NCBI RefSeq assembly: GCF_020103755.1
Contig: NZ_JAHSQD010000014.1
Location: 1 to 43,867 of the forward strand
DNA length: 43,867 bases
Source of the DNA: Streptomyces sp. LS1784
GTDB lineage: Bacteria; Actinomycetota; Actinomycetes; Streptomycetales; Streptomycetaceae
Reading direction: 5' to 3'
Part shown: positions 31,701 through 39,514 of the stretch, one piece after another
Position numbering within the stretch: the first letter of the stretch is position 1
Layout of the letters: every line of letters starts with the position of its first letter
Made by a program: the position numbers and the translations under genes
The notes under the pieces: model-generated
What the model was told of the DNA's origin: nothing
What the model saw: the letters and a program-made list of their open reading frames with translations, nothing else
Database searches by the model: none

Positions 31701-32846
31701 CGGTCTTACCTGCGCTCCACAGGCTGATACCGCCAGTCCGGCGGCCTTGGCGACGTTGACCGCCGCGTTGACATCCCGGTCCAGGACGGTCCCGCACGCC
31801 CCGCACATCCACTCGCGGACGTTGAGGGGTTTGGGGCCGTCCTTGGCGCCGCAGTTCGAGCACACCTGTGAGGTCGGCTCGAAGCGGCCTATCCGGTGGA
31901 AGGCACGCCCGTAACGGGCGGCCTTGTACTCCAACATGGTCACGAACGCCGACCATCCGGCGTCGTGCACGGACTTGGCCAGGCGCGTGCGGGCGAGCCC
32001 CTTCACCGCCAGGTCCTCCACCGCGACCGCTTGGTTCTCGCGGATCAACTCGGTGGAGAGCCGGTGGTGGAACTCGCGCCGCGCGTCGACCACCCGGCCA
32101 TGAGCGCGGGCGACCTTGACCCGGGCCTTGTCCCGGTTCTTCGATCCCTTCACCTTTCGGCCGAGGGCCTGCTGCGCCTTCTTGAGTTTCTTCTCCGCGC
32201 GGCGCAGGAACTTCGGGGAGTCGATCTTCCGGCCGTCGGACATGACCGCGAAGTGCGTGAGCCCGAGGTCGATCCCCACGGTGGCGTCGGCCTCGGGCAT
32301 CCGCTCAAGGTCGGCGGCCGGGTCGGTCTCGACCACGAAGGAGGCGAAGTACCGCCCGGCGGCGTCCTTGACCACAGTCACCGTGGACGGCACCGACGGC
32401 AGCGACCGCGACCACTTCACCCGTACATCGCCGATCTTCGGCAGACGCAGCTTCCCGCCACCGGTGATTCTCCACCCGGCATTGGCCGTGAAGCGGATCG
32501 CCTGCCGGCTGTCCCTGCGGGACTTAAACCGGGGCGCTCCCGTCTTCGGCCGCTTGCCCTTGATGCCGTCGAAGAAGTTCCGGTACGCGGTGTCCAGGTC
32601 CCGCAACGACTGTTGCAGGATCACCGACGACACCTCACCGAGCCAAGCACGCTCAGGAGTCTTCTTCGAAGCCGTCAGCCGCCTGGACAGCTCCGCCGAC
32701 GTGACGAACGGCAGCCCAGCAGCACGGGCGTCGTCACGGACGCGAAGCGCGTCATTGAAGACCACCCGGGCACACCCGAACGACCTCGCCAGAAAGGCGC
32801 GCTGACTGACGCTCGGGTACACGCGGAAGCTGTACCGAAGCTGCAT
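31611..32846 (-). CDS. tnpB: TnpB, RNA-guided nuclease of an IS200/IS605 element
   Basis: This is a 411-residue OrfB/TnpB protein, the ancestor type of Cas12. From the ATG at 32846 the RuvC residues are all present: D193 in VGIDLGLTHFA, E278 in AVEDLAVKGLA and D358 in LDRDVNAAVN. The target-nucleic-acid-binding zinc finger has C329, C332, C348 and C351 (CSNCG, CGACG). The N-terminal RYSFRVYPSVSQRAFLARSF is typical. An in-frame ATG at 32873 is an alternative start. The partner tnpA is a stump on the opposite strand 25 bases away, so the element cannot excise by itself, but TnpB looks catalytically intact. Confidence 0.93.
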   Translation of the reverse strand: MQLRYSFRVYPSVSQRAFLARSFGCARVVFNDALRVRDDARAAGLPFVTSAELSRRLTASKKTPERAWLGEVSSVILQQSLRDLDTAYRNFFDGIKGKRPKTGAPRFKSRRDSRQAIRFTANAGWRITGGGKLRLPKIGDVRVKWSRSLPSVPSTVTVVKDAAGRYFASFVVETDPAADLERMPEADATVGIDLGLTHFAVMSDGRKIDSPKFLRRAEKKLKKAQQALGRKVKGSKNRDKARVKVARAHGRVVDARREFHHRLSTELIRENQAVAVEDLAVKGLARTRLAKSVHDAGWSAFVTMLEYKAARYGRAFHRIGRFEPTSQVCSNCGAKDGPKPLNVREWMCGACGTVLDRDVNAAVNVAKAAGLAVSACGAQVRPVLVPAQRGEAGTHPEPRPTTAGQTGIALL

Positions 32847-32871
32847 GACGGCCACCGTAGCATCCTGGTTC

Positions 32872-32952
32872 ATGTCACCACGCTGGAATCCGAACCCAGA
32901 CGTGCGCACCGGCCGTCACGTCATCTACAACCTGCACCTGCGTTCCGCGTAA
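32872..32952 (+). pseudogene. tnpA (Y1 HUH transposase) N-terminal stump
   Basis: The ATG at 32872 opens SPRWNPNPDVRTGRHVIYNL, the conserved N-terminus of IS200/IS605 TnpA (P-N-x-D-x-R-x-G-R-H-x-V-Y-N-L-H). Homology ends at YNLH near 32938 and the frame stops at 32952. The HUH histidines and catalytic tyrosine are gone. It is divergent from tnpB, as usual in this family. The break coincides with the 3' side of the IS1634 element. Confidence 0.82.
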
Positions 32953-34460
32953 TTCAGCGGCCTAGAGTCACGAATCCGGGGTCTGACCTGGGCGGACATG
33001 GGTGAGGGCGCCTGAGAGTCGTTTCTCTAGGCGCTGGTGTTCGTGCTGGTCAGCGGGGTGCGGGTTCGAGGGCGGTGATCTGCTTCGGTGTGGGGATGCC
33101 GAGCTTGGCCAGGAGGTCGGTCTGGGGCTTGGTGAGGGTGGTGACCTGTCGGAACAGGCCGGTAGGGCCGGTGAATGTGCCGAGCTGGAGCCGGTCGAGC
33201 TCGCGGCGGATGGTCGTCCAGGTCTCGTCCGTGGTGGTCTCGATGATGCGGATCAGCAGCAGGGCGAGCCAGCAGAGGACGACGTGTGCGCGTATGCGCT
33301 CCTCGAGCCGGTGATAGACGGGCCGCAGGTCGATGATCTGTTTCATGTCCCGCCAGCCCCGCTCGACTTCGAGGAGTTGCTTGTAACCGAGGGCGATGTC
33401 CTCGGCCGACAGATGCGGGTCGGAGCATCGCAGCAGGTACTTGCCGTCGAGGTTCTCCTCGGTCTTGATCTTCGCGGTGTCGATGCGGAGCTTGCCGGCC
33501 GGGGTGGTGCGGAGGTAGCGGTTGAGGCCGGGCTTGTCGGCGAGCTTGCCGCGGAGCTCGCCGCGCTTGAAGTCGCTGAGCTTGTCGGTGCCTTCTATCA
33601 GGATCGTGAGCTGGGAGACGAGCTGTTCGCGTATGTGCTGGTCACGGGTGGCGGCTTCGGGGTTGTGGCAGATCACGAACCGTTCGGTGTCGGAGATCCG
33701 CACCTCCTTGACCCGCATGTTCCCGGCGATCTCGCTGTAGCGGCCCTGGCGGGACAGGGCGGCCTTCACCTCCGGGCTGCCGGAGCGGAGTTTCTCGCCG
33801 ACGATGTAGGCGTGGTCGCCCTGGCGGAGGTAGCGGCGGTTGCGTTCGCTGGAGAATCCCCGGCCGGTGACCCACACGATCTTGCTCAGGGTCCAGTCCC
33901 GCATGTCGTCCTTGACCTGCCGGATCAGCTTCTGGTCACCGGTGTTACCGGGCCAGGACCAGACACGGACCGGGATCCCGTCCCTCGTGACGGCCATCCC
34001 GATCACGATCTGCGGCAGGTCGTCGCGGGAGTCCTTCGACTTGCCGAAGGTACGGAACCCGGCCTGCTCCGCGCACTCGCCGTCCTCTTCGGCGGTTGGG
34101 CGGTCGTCCGCCAGGAGGCGGCCCCTGCCGTCGCGGGCAGCGGGTTCGTCGGCCTCCTCCAGCTCGAAGTAGGTGCTGGTGGTGTCGAAGAACAGCAGGT
34201 CGACCTCGAGGTTGAGGAGGTTCGCGACCTCGTCGAACACCCGCTTCTCCAGGTCGTCGGTCACCTCGTGGAGCCAGTCCATCGCCCGGTAGCAGGCGTC
34301 GTCGTCGGTGGCCGGCAGGCCCTCGACATGCACGTCGTACGTGACCCAGTCCGCGGCGGCCAGCTTCGACGACGGAGCCAGGGCCCGTTTCGCAACCAGA
34401 GAGAACAGCACCCGCTCGGTCACCGACATGTCCCGGCGCCGGCCCCGTTTGGGCTGCCCG
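32940..34460 (-). mobile_element. IS1634-family element, 5' end deleted
   Basis: The element covers the transposase part of the chimeric ORF plus about 110 bases after its stop. The left limit is where tnpA homology ends (about 32938). The right limit is where S1-protein homology starts (about 34460), so the transposase start and the right terminal repeat are gone. No matching terminal inverted repeat pair can be found, consistent with a deletion. Confidence 0.65.
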
Positions 34461-34747
34461 ACCTGCCCGTCGTGGTAACCGCCGAGGTCGGGCGGGAAGA
34501 GTCCCGCAAGACCGTGACCCTCGACTGCCGGTTCCAGGCCGAATTGCGTGAAACCGGGCGCGATCTGAGGCTCGCGGACGGACAGGAGCTGGACCCCGGT
34601 GTCCTCGGCAAAGGCGGCGGCTGCCTGAAGGTAGGCGGTCTCAACCGGTCCGTGGTCGCTGACCGATTCCTCCGCCCCGACATAGCGTCCGTGCTCGTCG
34701 CGGTCAGCGGGATCGTACTTCGTGACCCGGTAGACGTAGGGCAGCAT
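33050..34747 (-). CDS. Chimeric ORF: S1-protein N-terminus fused to IS1634-family transposase
   Basis: This is a 565-residue continuous frame with two origins. Residues 1 to about 94 (YVYRVTKYDPADRDEHGRYV, AYLQAAAAFAEDTGVQ, GHGLAGLFPPDLGGYHDG) look like the start of the actinobacterial S1-domain protein whose C-terminus lies at 30462-31571. From about residue 100 (PKRGRRRDMSVTERVLFSLV) it is an IS1634 transposase: FFDTTSTYFE gives the first catalytic Asp (188), and LLEVERGWRDMKQ the catalytic Glu (about 460-462). The second site reads VWVTGRGFSSERN, with Gly295 where D is expected (xxDRGF). The transposase is therefore probably inactive, and its natural N-terminus is missing. The junction lies near 34460. 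Confidence 0.8.
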   Translation of the reverse strand: MLPYVYRVTKYDPADRDEHGRYVGAEESVSDHGPVETAYLQAAAAFAEDTGVQLLSVREPQIAPGFTQFGLEPAVEGHGLAGLFPPDLGGYHDGQVGQPKRGRRRDMSVTERVLFSLVAKRALAPSSKLAAADWVTYDVHVEGLPATDDDACYRAMDWLHEVTDDLEKRVFDEVANLLNLEVDLLFFDTTSTYFELEEADEPAARDGRGRLLADDRPTAEEDGECAEQAGFRTFGKSKDSRDDLPQIVIGMAVTRDGIPVRVWSWPGNTGDQKLIRQVKDDMRDWTLSKIVWVTGRGFSSERNRRYLRQGDHAYIVGEKLRSGSPEVKAALSRQGRYSEIAGNMRVKEVRISDTERFVICHNPEAATRDQHIREQLVSQLTILIEGTDKLSDFKRGELRGKLADKPGLNRYLRTTPAGKLRIDTAKIKTEENLDGKYLLRCSDPHLSAEDIALGYKQLLEVERGWRDMKQIIDLRPVYHRLEERIRAHVVLCWLALLLIRIIETTTDETWTTIRRELDRLQLGTFTGPTGLFRQVTTLTKPQTDLLAKLGIPTPKQITALEPAPR

Positions 34748-35021
34748 TCACTGCCCCCCGACGGGCGGGAAGGGCGCCGCTGCCTGGTGACACCTCAGGA
34801 CGTCCGCGCCCGCGTCGCGGTGTGGGACGGGCTGCTGACATCGACGCAAGAGGCTCACCGCACCATCCTGCCGCAGCCGACCAGTCCGACGCTCCCGATA
34901 TTCGACGCCCCGGGAAGCCACCGTCCATGGCCCCGAAAGCCGGACCACCCTGGCCGCAGTGGACAACAATGCCGAACCGCTGAAGATCACACGCCGACCA
35001 TCACGTGGAGGGTGTGATGCC
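34748..35021. other. Region upstream of the split S1 gene
   Basis: About 270 bases. It should hold the original promoter of the S1-protein gene. No motif, operator or complete frame is recognised. Confidence 0.35.
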
Positions 35022-35123
35022 GTGGCTACCCCCGGCCCCATCGAGTTCGAGGAAAAGCACTACGCCAACCCGGCAACGGCCGAATCAGTGAACCTGAAAC
35101 CACGTCAACCTGCCCTGACCAGC
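35022..35123 (+). pseudogene. IS3-family integrase C-terminal stump
   Basis: TPGPIEFEEKHYANPATAES followed by VNLKPRQPALTS is the C-terminal tail typical of actinobacterial IS3-family OrfB integrases (SPVEFEEKHY pattern). The expected stop after QPALTS has been lost. All catalytic residues are missing. It lies about 110 bases before the flavin monooxygenase. Confidence 0.65.
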
Positions 35124-35231
35124 AAATCAGCAACCACCGCACAACGGGGCAACCTCAACCCTGCCGGGTCGGCGCACCCTGGTGAAGCACACTGGCTCGG
35201 CAACCAATCCGGACGACGAAGGAGCCTGATC

Positions 35232-36923
35232 ATGGCCGATGTCGACGTACTCGTGGTGGGAGCGGGCCCGGTGGGCCTGACGGCGGCGGCCGAGCTGCGG
35301 CGGCACGGCGTGGACTGCCGCATCGTCGATCGGCTGGCCGTCCCGCAACCCTATGCCAAGGCCATCGGCGTCCTGCCCCGCACGCTGGAGGTGTGGGACG
35401 CCATGGGCCTGGTCCACGGGGTGCTGGACGACGCGGTGCCGCACCTGGGCCAGCTGGTCTTCATCGACGGCAAGTCGGGCCCCCCGGTCGAGCTGACACT
35501 GCCGCCCGAGATCCCCTATCCCTTCGCCACGCTGCCCCAGTGCACGACCGAGCGGCTACTCGCCGAGCATCTCGCGCGCTTCGGCACGGAGGTGGAGCGG
35601 CAGACCGAGCTCCGCTCGGTGGAGATGCGCCCGGACGAGGTCGAGGCCGTCCTCGCGCACGCCGACGGCCGGATCGAACGTCTGCACGCCCGCTACGTCG
35701 TGGGCTGCGACGGCGCGCACAGCCTGGTCCGCAAGGCGGCCGGGCTGACCTTCGAAGGCGACGCCTTCCCCGAGCAGTACATGATCGGCGACGTCGAGCT
35801 CGACTGGGAACTGCCCGCCGGCTACAGCATGCGGGCCGTGAACCTGGACACGAACGGTGCGATGGACGACATGCTCGTCTGCATTCCGATGCCGGGCGTT
35901 CGGCGGTACTGGCTGTCGATGCTGCGCCCCCGCGCCCAAGCCTGGGGCGAAGACGGCTCGACCGTGCCGGACGGGACCGTCCTCGGCCTGGAGGACGGTC
36001 ACGGACCGGACCTCCGCCACATCCAGGCCGTCCTCGACCGGCTGTCCCCGGAGCCGACGACCGCCTCCACGCTGCGCTGGTCCTCCACCTACCGGACCAA
36101 CCACCGCCTGGTGGACCGCTACCGGAACGGCCGCCTCTTCGTCGCCGGGGACGCCGCGCACATCCACCCGCCGATCGGCGGGCAGGGTCTGAACACCGGC
36201 GTGCAGGACGCCCACAACCTCGCCTGGAAGCTGGCCCTGGCCGTCCGCGGTCTGGCCACGGACGACGTGCTGGAGAGCTATCACGCCGAACGCCACCCGG
36301 TCGCGCAGGAGGTGGTCGACCGCACCGTCCGCCATGCCCGCACCGTCAGCCAGGCCCGAACCGTCAGCCATGCCCGCTCCGGCCTCAGCAGCAACGGGGA
36401 CGACGCCGAGATGCTGCTGCGGCGCCAAGCCCAGTTGCTCGTCGCCTACCCGGACAGCCCGTTGATCCAGCCGCAGGCGGCGGACGGCACACCCGCGGCC
36501 GGTCCGGCCCCCGGCGACCGGGCACCGGACTGCCGCGGCCTGCTGAGCGACCTCGCCACCTACCCGCGACGGCTGTTCGACCTGCTGCGCACCCCGCGGC
36601 ACGTGCTGCTGCTGTTCGCGGGCTCGGAGCACGCCTCCGGCAGCGGCGCCGCCCGGCTCGAGGCCTGCGCCGCCGCGGCGCAGCACGCCGCCCACGGCCT
36701 TCTCGACGCCTATCTGGTCACCGCCGCAGAGGTACCGCAGGACGCCCGCCCGGTCGGCCTGCGCCCGCCGCGGGTGCGCGACGCGGCGGGCGAGTTCCGC
36801 GACGCCTATGCGCCGCGTGACGGCGAGGCCCTCCTGATCCGCCCGGACGGCTATCTCTCCGGACGCTTCCACCCGGCCGTACCGGAACGCCTGACGGCGC
36901 ATCTGCGCCGAACCTTCGCCTGA
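35232..36923 (+). CDS. FAD-dependent aromatic monooxygenase (PHBH / polyketide hydroxylase group)
   Basis: This is a 563-residue flavoprotein. Residues 1-35 hold the FAD Rossmann motif VVGAGPVGLTAAAELRRHGV with the acidic end of strand 2 (IVDR). YVVGCDGAHSLVRKAAGLTF (about 155-174) is the DG motif contacting FAD and NADPH. RLFVAGDAAHIHPPIGGQGL then NTGVQDAHNLAWKLA (about 303-337) is the GD ribityl-binding motif. A thioredoxin-like C-terminal domain covers about 420-563 (LFDLLRTPRHVLLLFAGS), as in polyketide hydroxylases. It hydroxylates an aromatic or polyketide substrate using NADPH and O2. AAGGAG lies 7 bases before the ATG at 35232. No partner biosynthetic genes are nearby. Confidence 0.92.
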   Translation: MADVDVLVVGAGPVGLTAAAELRRHGVDCRIVDRLAVPQPYAKAIGVLPRTLEVWDAMGLVHGVLDDAVPHLGQLVFIDGKSGPPVELTLPPEIPYPFATLPQCTTERLLAEHLARFGTEVERQTELRSVEMRPDEVEAVLAHADGRIERLHARYVVGCDGAHSLVRKAAGLTFEGDAFPEQYMIGDVELDWELPAGYSMRAVNLDTNGAMDDMLVCIPMPGVRRYWLSMLRPRAQAWGEDGSTVPDGTVLGLEDGHGPDLRHIQAVLDRLSPEPTTASTLRWSSTYRTNHRLVDRYRNGRLFVAGDAAHIHPPIGGQGLNTGVQDAHNLAWKLALAVRGLATDDVLESYHAERHPVAQEVVDRTVRHARTVSQARTVSHARSGLSSNGDDAEMLLRRQAQLLVAYPDSPLIQPQAADGTPAAGPAPGDRAPDCRGLLSDLATYPRRLFDLLRTPRHVLLLFAGSEHASGSGAARLEACAAAAQHAAHGLLDAYLVTAAEVPQDARPVGLRPPRVRDAAGEFRDAYAPRDGEALLIRPDGYLSGRFHPAVPERLTAHLRRTFA

Positions 36924-37047
36924 CTCCCACTGCCGCGGGCGGAGCGCCGCCGGTGGAGTGCGGCGAAACCGTCGCCGGTGTCCTGCGCCAGATGGAGGCC
37001 ACCGGCGTGGGCCAGACCCTCGATGCGCGCCCCTCACCGGTGCTCAC
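36924..37047. other. Short eroded stretch
   Basis: A plus-strand run VECGETVAGVLRQMEATGVG followed by QTLDA at 36955-37029 looks protein-like, but I cannot place it. It ends at the first copy of the 200-bp repeat. Confidence 0.35.
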
Positions 37048-37244
37048 CCTGGCAGGGAGCGCCGTGCCAGGGTGAAGCAACTTGTGTGAGGAGGAAGACG
37101 GTCGGGTGCGGTGGCGGAGTTCGGGCTGGTATTGCTGTTGTGGATCATCAAGACATGGATGTGCGGCATGGAGAAGGTGTCGCAGATCGGGCAGCAGCGG
37201 GTATTTCGTGAGGTAGCTGACAACAGCAGCGAGTTAGTGCTCGT
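37048..37244 (+). repeat. About 200-bp direct repeat, copy A
   Basis: It begins with a hairpin, TCACCCTGGCA / TGCCAGGGTGA, with a 10-base loop, then GAAGCAACTTGTGTGAGGAG. It ends near TTTCGTGAGGTAGCTGACAA and CAGCGAGTTA. Copy B at 38551-38748 is about 80-85% identical in the same orientation. The repeat is not obviously coding, though a Cys-Pro-Ile-Cys peptide is conserved in one minus-strand frame of both copies. Confidence 0.7.
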
Positions 37245-37366
37245 TGTTGCGTCGGCGACGGGACCGGAATTCCGGATTCGAGTGCGTGCTCCTATCGAGG
37301 CCGCCCTCGGCGGCGCCGCGTTCGGTCGTGCGCTGTCGTGCCGATTGCTGGACGCGGAGCGACGGA

Positions 37367-37398
37367 AAGCAGCCCCGGGTGAGGACCCGGGGCTGCTT
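37367..37398 (-). terminator. 14-bp perfect hairpin after the HAF-repeat gene
   Basis: AAGCAGCCCCGGGT and ACCCGGGGCTGCTT pair around a GAGG loop about 110 bases beyond the stop of the minus-strand gene. It is a clear intrinsic terminator. Confidence 0.75.
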
Positions 37399-37507
37399 CC
37401 GGTACTGCTGGGTTCACCGGCGCCCGTCGGCCGCGTCACCCGCGTGTTCCACTCCGGGGAGGGGCCGGGGTGGACCCGGGGGTCGTGGCGGGCGAGCCCA
37501 CGCGGTG

Positions 37508-38509
37508 TCAGGAGCAGGTGTACTGCACGGGCTGGTCGGGGTCGCTCCCGATGAGGGTCTTCTCGTCGGCGCTGATCGCAACGATCGAGAACAGGTTCGA
37601 GACCGCGGACAACGAGTCCGAGACCACGCCGTCGCGCCACAGGACAGGGTGTGTGGTCGACCCGACGTACGCGATGCCGCCCACGGTTCCGTTGCCGCCG
37701 ATGGCCCTGCCCTCCAGGGCGCCATCGGTGATGGTCCGGACCACCGAACCCTGGGTGTTCCATTCGACTGCGGCGTAGCTCGTGTCGTTGATCACGCCGC
37801 CGACGATGCGCCCGTCCCGGATCGCCCACGGAGTGACGTCGGTGTTGGGGCCTTTCGTGGCCAGCGTGTGCCACACACCGTTGAGGTCCGTGACGAAGCC
37901 ACCCGAGTCGTTGGTCCCGATGATCCGGCCCTGCTCGTCGATGTCGCGGGGAGTCAGGAAGACGGATGCGGGGAGAGGCAGTTCGCGGTACGTCCCCGGT
38001 GCGCTCGCGGGCCATACCACCAGGATGTTCTTCGTGCCGACCTGGGCGGTCCCGGCGATGTCACCGGCGTTGTTGATCACGCTGGCCCTCGCGCCGCCCC
38101 AGGCCGGGTTGGACGGCAGCGTGGTCGTCGTCCCGGTGCGGCTGATGGTCACGGCCGTGGACTTGTTGTTGGTGAAGGTGTTGCCCACGATCAGGCCGGA
38201 CGCGTTGACGTCCGACACGTTGGGCCCGTCCACGGGGAGCCGCAGCACGACCTTCCCGTTGTCCCACAGCGTCCCGCGCTTGTCCTTGTAACCGTAAGGC
38301 CAGGTGGTGGAGCGCGTTGCGGTGATGCCGACCCCGTACCGGCCGCCGTCGGTCGCGGACAGCGAGCCCTTGGTCGTGCCGGCCGGCAGCTCCCAGGCCG
38401 TCTGCTGCCAATTGCAGGCCGCCGCTTGAGCGGTGCCGACCGGTACGAGACCGAGTGCCGCCGTGACCGCCGCCACGGCGAGCACGGATCCTTTTCGTCG
38501 GTTGAACAA
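37508..38509 (-). CDS. Secreted HAF-repeat (beta-propeller-like) protein
   Basis: The product has 333 residues. The signal peptide is FNRRKGSVLAVAAVTAALGL with cleavage after GTAQA. The mature part consists of about six repeats of roughly 45 residues with the 'G.I.G......A..W' pattern of HAF-type extracellular repeats: VINNAGDIAGTAQVGTKNIL, VFLTPRDIDEQGRIIGTND, PWAIRDGRIVGGVINDTSYA, GRAIGGNGTVGGIAYVG and AISADEKTLIGSD. Such repeats fold as beta-propellers with binding or structural roles. I start at the TTG at 38509, which has AAGAAGGG about 9 bases upstream; a GTG at 38539 without a ribosome-binding site is the alternative. The gene is flanked by the two 200-bp direct repeats. Confidence 0.82.
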   Translation of the reverse strand: MFNRRKGSVLAVAAVTAALGLVPVGTAQAAACNWQQTAWELPAGTTKGSLSATDGGRYGVGITATRSTTWPYGYKDKRGTLWDNGKVVLRLPVDGPNVSDVNASGLIVGNTFTNNKSTAVTISRTGTTTTLPSNPAWGGARASVINNAGDIAGTAQVGTKNILVVWPASAPGTYRELPLPASVFLTPRDIDEQGRIIGTNDSGGFVTDLNGVWHTLATKGPNTDVTPWAIRDGRIVGGVINDTSYAAVEWNTQGSVVRTITDGALEGRAIGGNGTVGGIAYVGSTTHPVLWRDGVVSDSLSAVSNLFSIVAISADEKTLIGSDPDQPVQYTCS

Positions 38510-38550
38510 GGGGTCCGCCCTTCTTCGTAAGGAATGCACTTCTGGCTGCT

Positions 38551-38748
38551 CACCCTGGCAGGGAGCGCTGTGCCAGGTGAAGCAACTTGCGTGAGGAGGA
38601 AAACGGTCAGGTGCGGTGGTGGATTTCGCGTCGGTGTTGCCGTGGTGGATGATCACGGCGTGGATGTTCGACATGGAGAAGGTGCCGCAGATCGGGCAGC
38701 GACGGGTATTTCGTGAGCTAGCCGACAACAGCAGTGAGTTACTGAGGT
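38551..38748 (+). repeat. About 200-bp direct repeat, copy B
   Basis: This is the counterpart of 37048-37244, with the same hairpin start (one base deleted in the right arm), the GGAGAAGGTG and AGATCGGGCAG core, and TTTCGTGAGCTAGC. Copy B touches the IS630 remnant. Substitutions are scattered, so the duplication is not recent. Confidence 0.7.
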
Positions 38749-38784
38749 ATTCAGGGCGGGGTCGGTGGAGTGAGTGACAGGCTG

Positions 38785-39195
38785 GTGCCGCCAGGCATTC
38801 CTCGATGAGGGCGGGCCGGAGCTGGATGTGTCGTAGGCCTCGGCAAAGGGTGCAGGTGAGGTGGTCGGAGTCGGTGAAGGCGGTGTCCGCCATCGGGCCG
38901 CGTCGCAGGAGCGACCAGAGGCCTTCGACCGGGTTGAGGTCCGGTGCGCAGGAGGGTAGTTGGAAGACGGTGAGCCAGTCGTGCTCGGCGGTGTACTGCT
39001 TCATGCCAGCCGTGAGGTGAGTGTTGAGGTTGTCCCCTACCAGGACGATCGGGCCGCCGAGCTGGATGTGCGCGCGGACGGCGAGGTCGCGGTAGTCGGT
39101 CCAGGCGAAGCTCTTGCGGGCTCCTTTGAGCGGGTGGTGGAAGGGGCCGGTAGATCATTCGGCTTCTCTCGCCGGGCTTGTAGCAGCACGGTGCG
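38785..39195 (-). pseudogene. IS630-family transposase, C-terminal half, frameshifted
   Basis: The minus strand reads CYKPGERSRMIYRP, then after a one-base shift near 39145 HHPLKGARKSFAWTDYRDLA. It continues HIQLGGPIVLVGDNLNTHL (second catalytic Asp region), LTVFQLPSCAPDLNPVEGLW (third, Glu in NPVE) and LLRRGPMADTAFTDSDHL. The N-terminal HTH half and first catalytic Asp are missing. The normal stop is lost and the frame runs through repeat copy B into the HAF gene. Confidence 0.82.
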
Positions 39196-39234
39196 GTCAC
39201 TGGGATTCGGCGGCGGGAGCGCCCTCGGACGCGG

Positions 39235-39448
39235 ACCGATGAAGGTGTGGACGTACCACTTGTCCGTTCCGCGCTTGCGGCGCCACTGGATGTGGAACCC
39301 CAGGAAGTCGAACCCCTCGCTCAGGTGCACCGGTTGGGTCTTGGTTTCCGAGAGCCGCAACCCCATCGGTGCGAGGACCTGGGCGATCCCCTCGCGCAGT
39401 GCCTCGGTGTCCTGCCTGGCCCCTCCGACCAGGACGACGAGGTGAGTC
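39235..39448 (-). pseudogene. Group II intron reverse transcriptase fragment
   Basis: LVVLVGGARQDTEALREGIA, QVLAPMGLRLSETKTQPVHL, SEGFDFLGFHIQWRRKRG and WYVHTFIGPRP form RT blocks 5-7 of a bacterial group II intron maturase. The catalytic YADD that should precede LVVLVGG is absent; in its place stand domains VI and V of another group II intron. Domain X and the endonuclease region are gone. Confidence 0.8.
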
Positions 39449-39514
39449 GGCGGCGGGAATCGCACCCGCCGCCGCTCACAGAACCGTGCGGGAGCCTCTC
39501 GGCTCACACGGCTC
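39442..39514 (-). ncRNA. Group II intron domains V and VI (3' end of an intron)
   Basis: On the minus strand 39514-39481 is a 34-nt domain V: GAGCCGTGTGAGCC, GAGA loop, GGCTCCCGCACGGTTC. It is followed by domain VI, GTGAGCGGCGGCGGG paired with CCCGCCGCCG-A-CTCAC. The unpaired A (39447) is where the branch-point adenosine belongs. The intron then ends and RT-coding sequence follows directly, so this intron had inserted into an RT gene at the YADD codons. Confidence 0.75.

Larger units (their letters stand above)
31572..32940 (-). mobile_element. IS200/IS605 element, left end missing
   Basis: It comprises tnpB, the right-end hairpin and a tnpA stump. The right end is exact to within 2 bases, because the S1 reading frame resumes at 31571. 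The left end was removed together with most of tnpA. Confidence 0.75.

Noticed and set aside
32953..34984. TTCAGCGG / CCGCTGAA as terminal inverted repeats of IS1634
   Set aside because: The right copy lies beyond the S1-protein N-terminus, so it cannot bound the element. Eight bases are also easily matched by chance.
33002..35017. 671-residue plus-strand frame
   Set aside because: It is antisense to the IS1634 transposase, whose DDE motifs are on the minus strand.
36978..38716. Small proteins within the two 200-bp repeats (plus-strand frames ending DRAAAGIS / DRAATGIS)
   Set aside because: Frames differ in start and one is interrupted. Conservation reflects duplication of the DNA, not proven coding selection.
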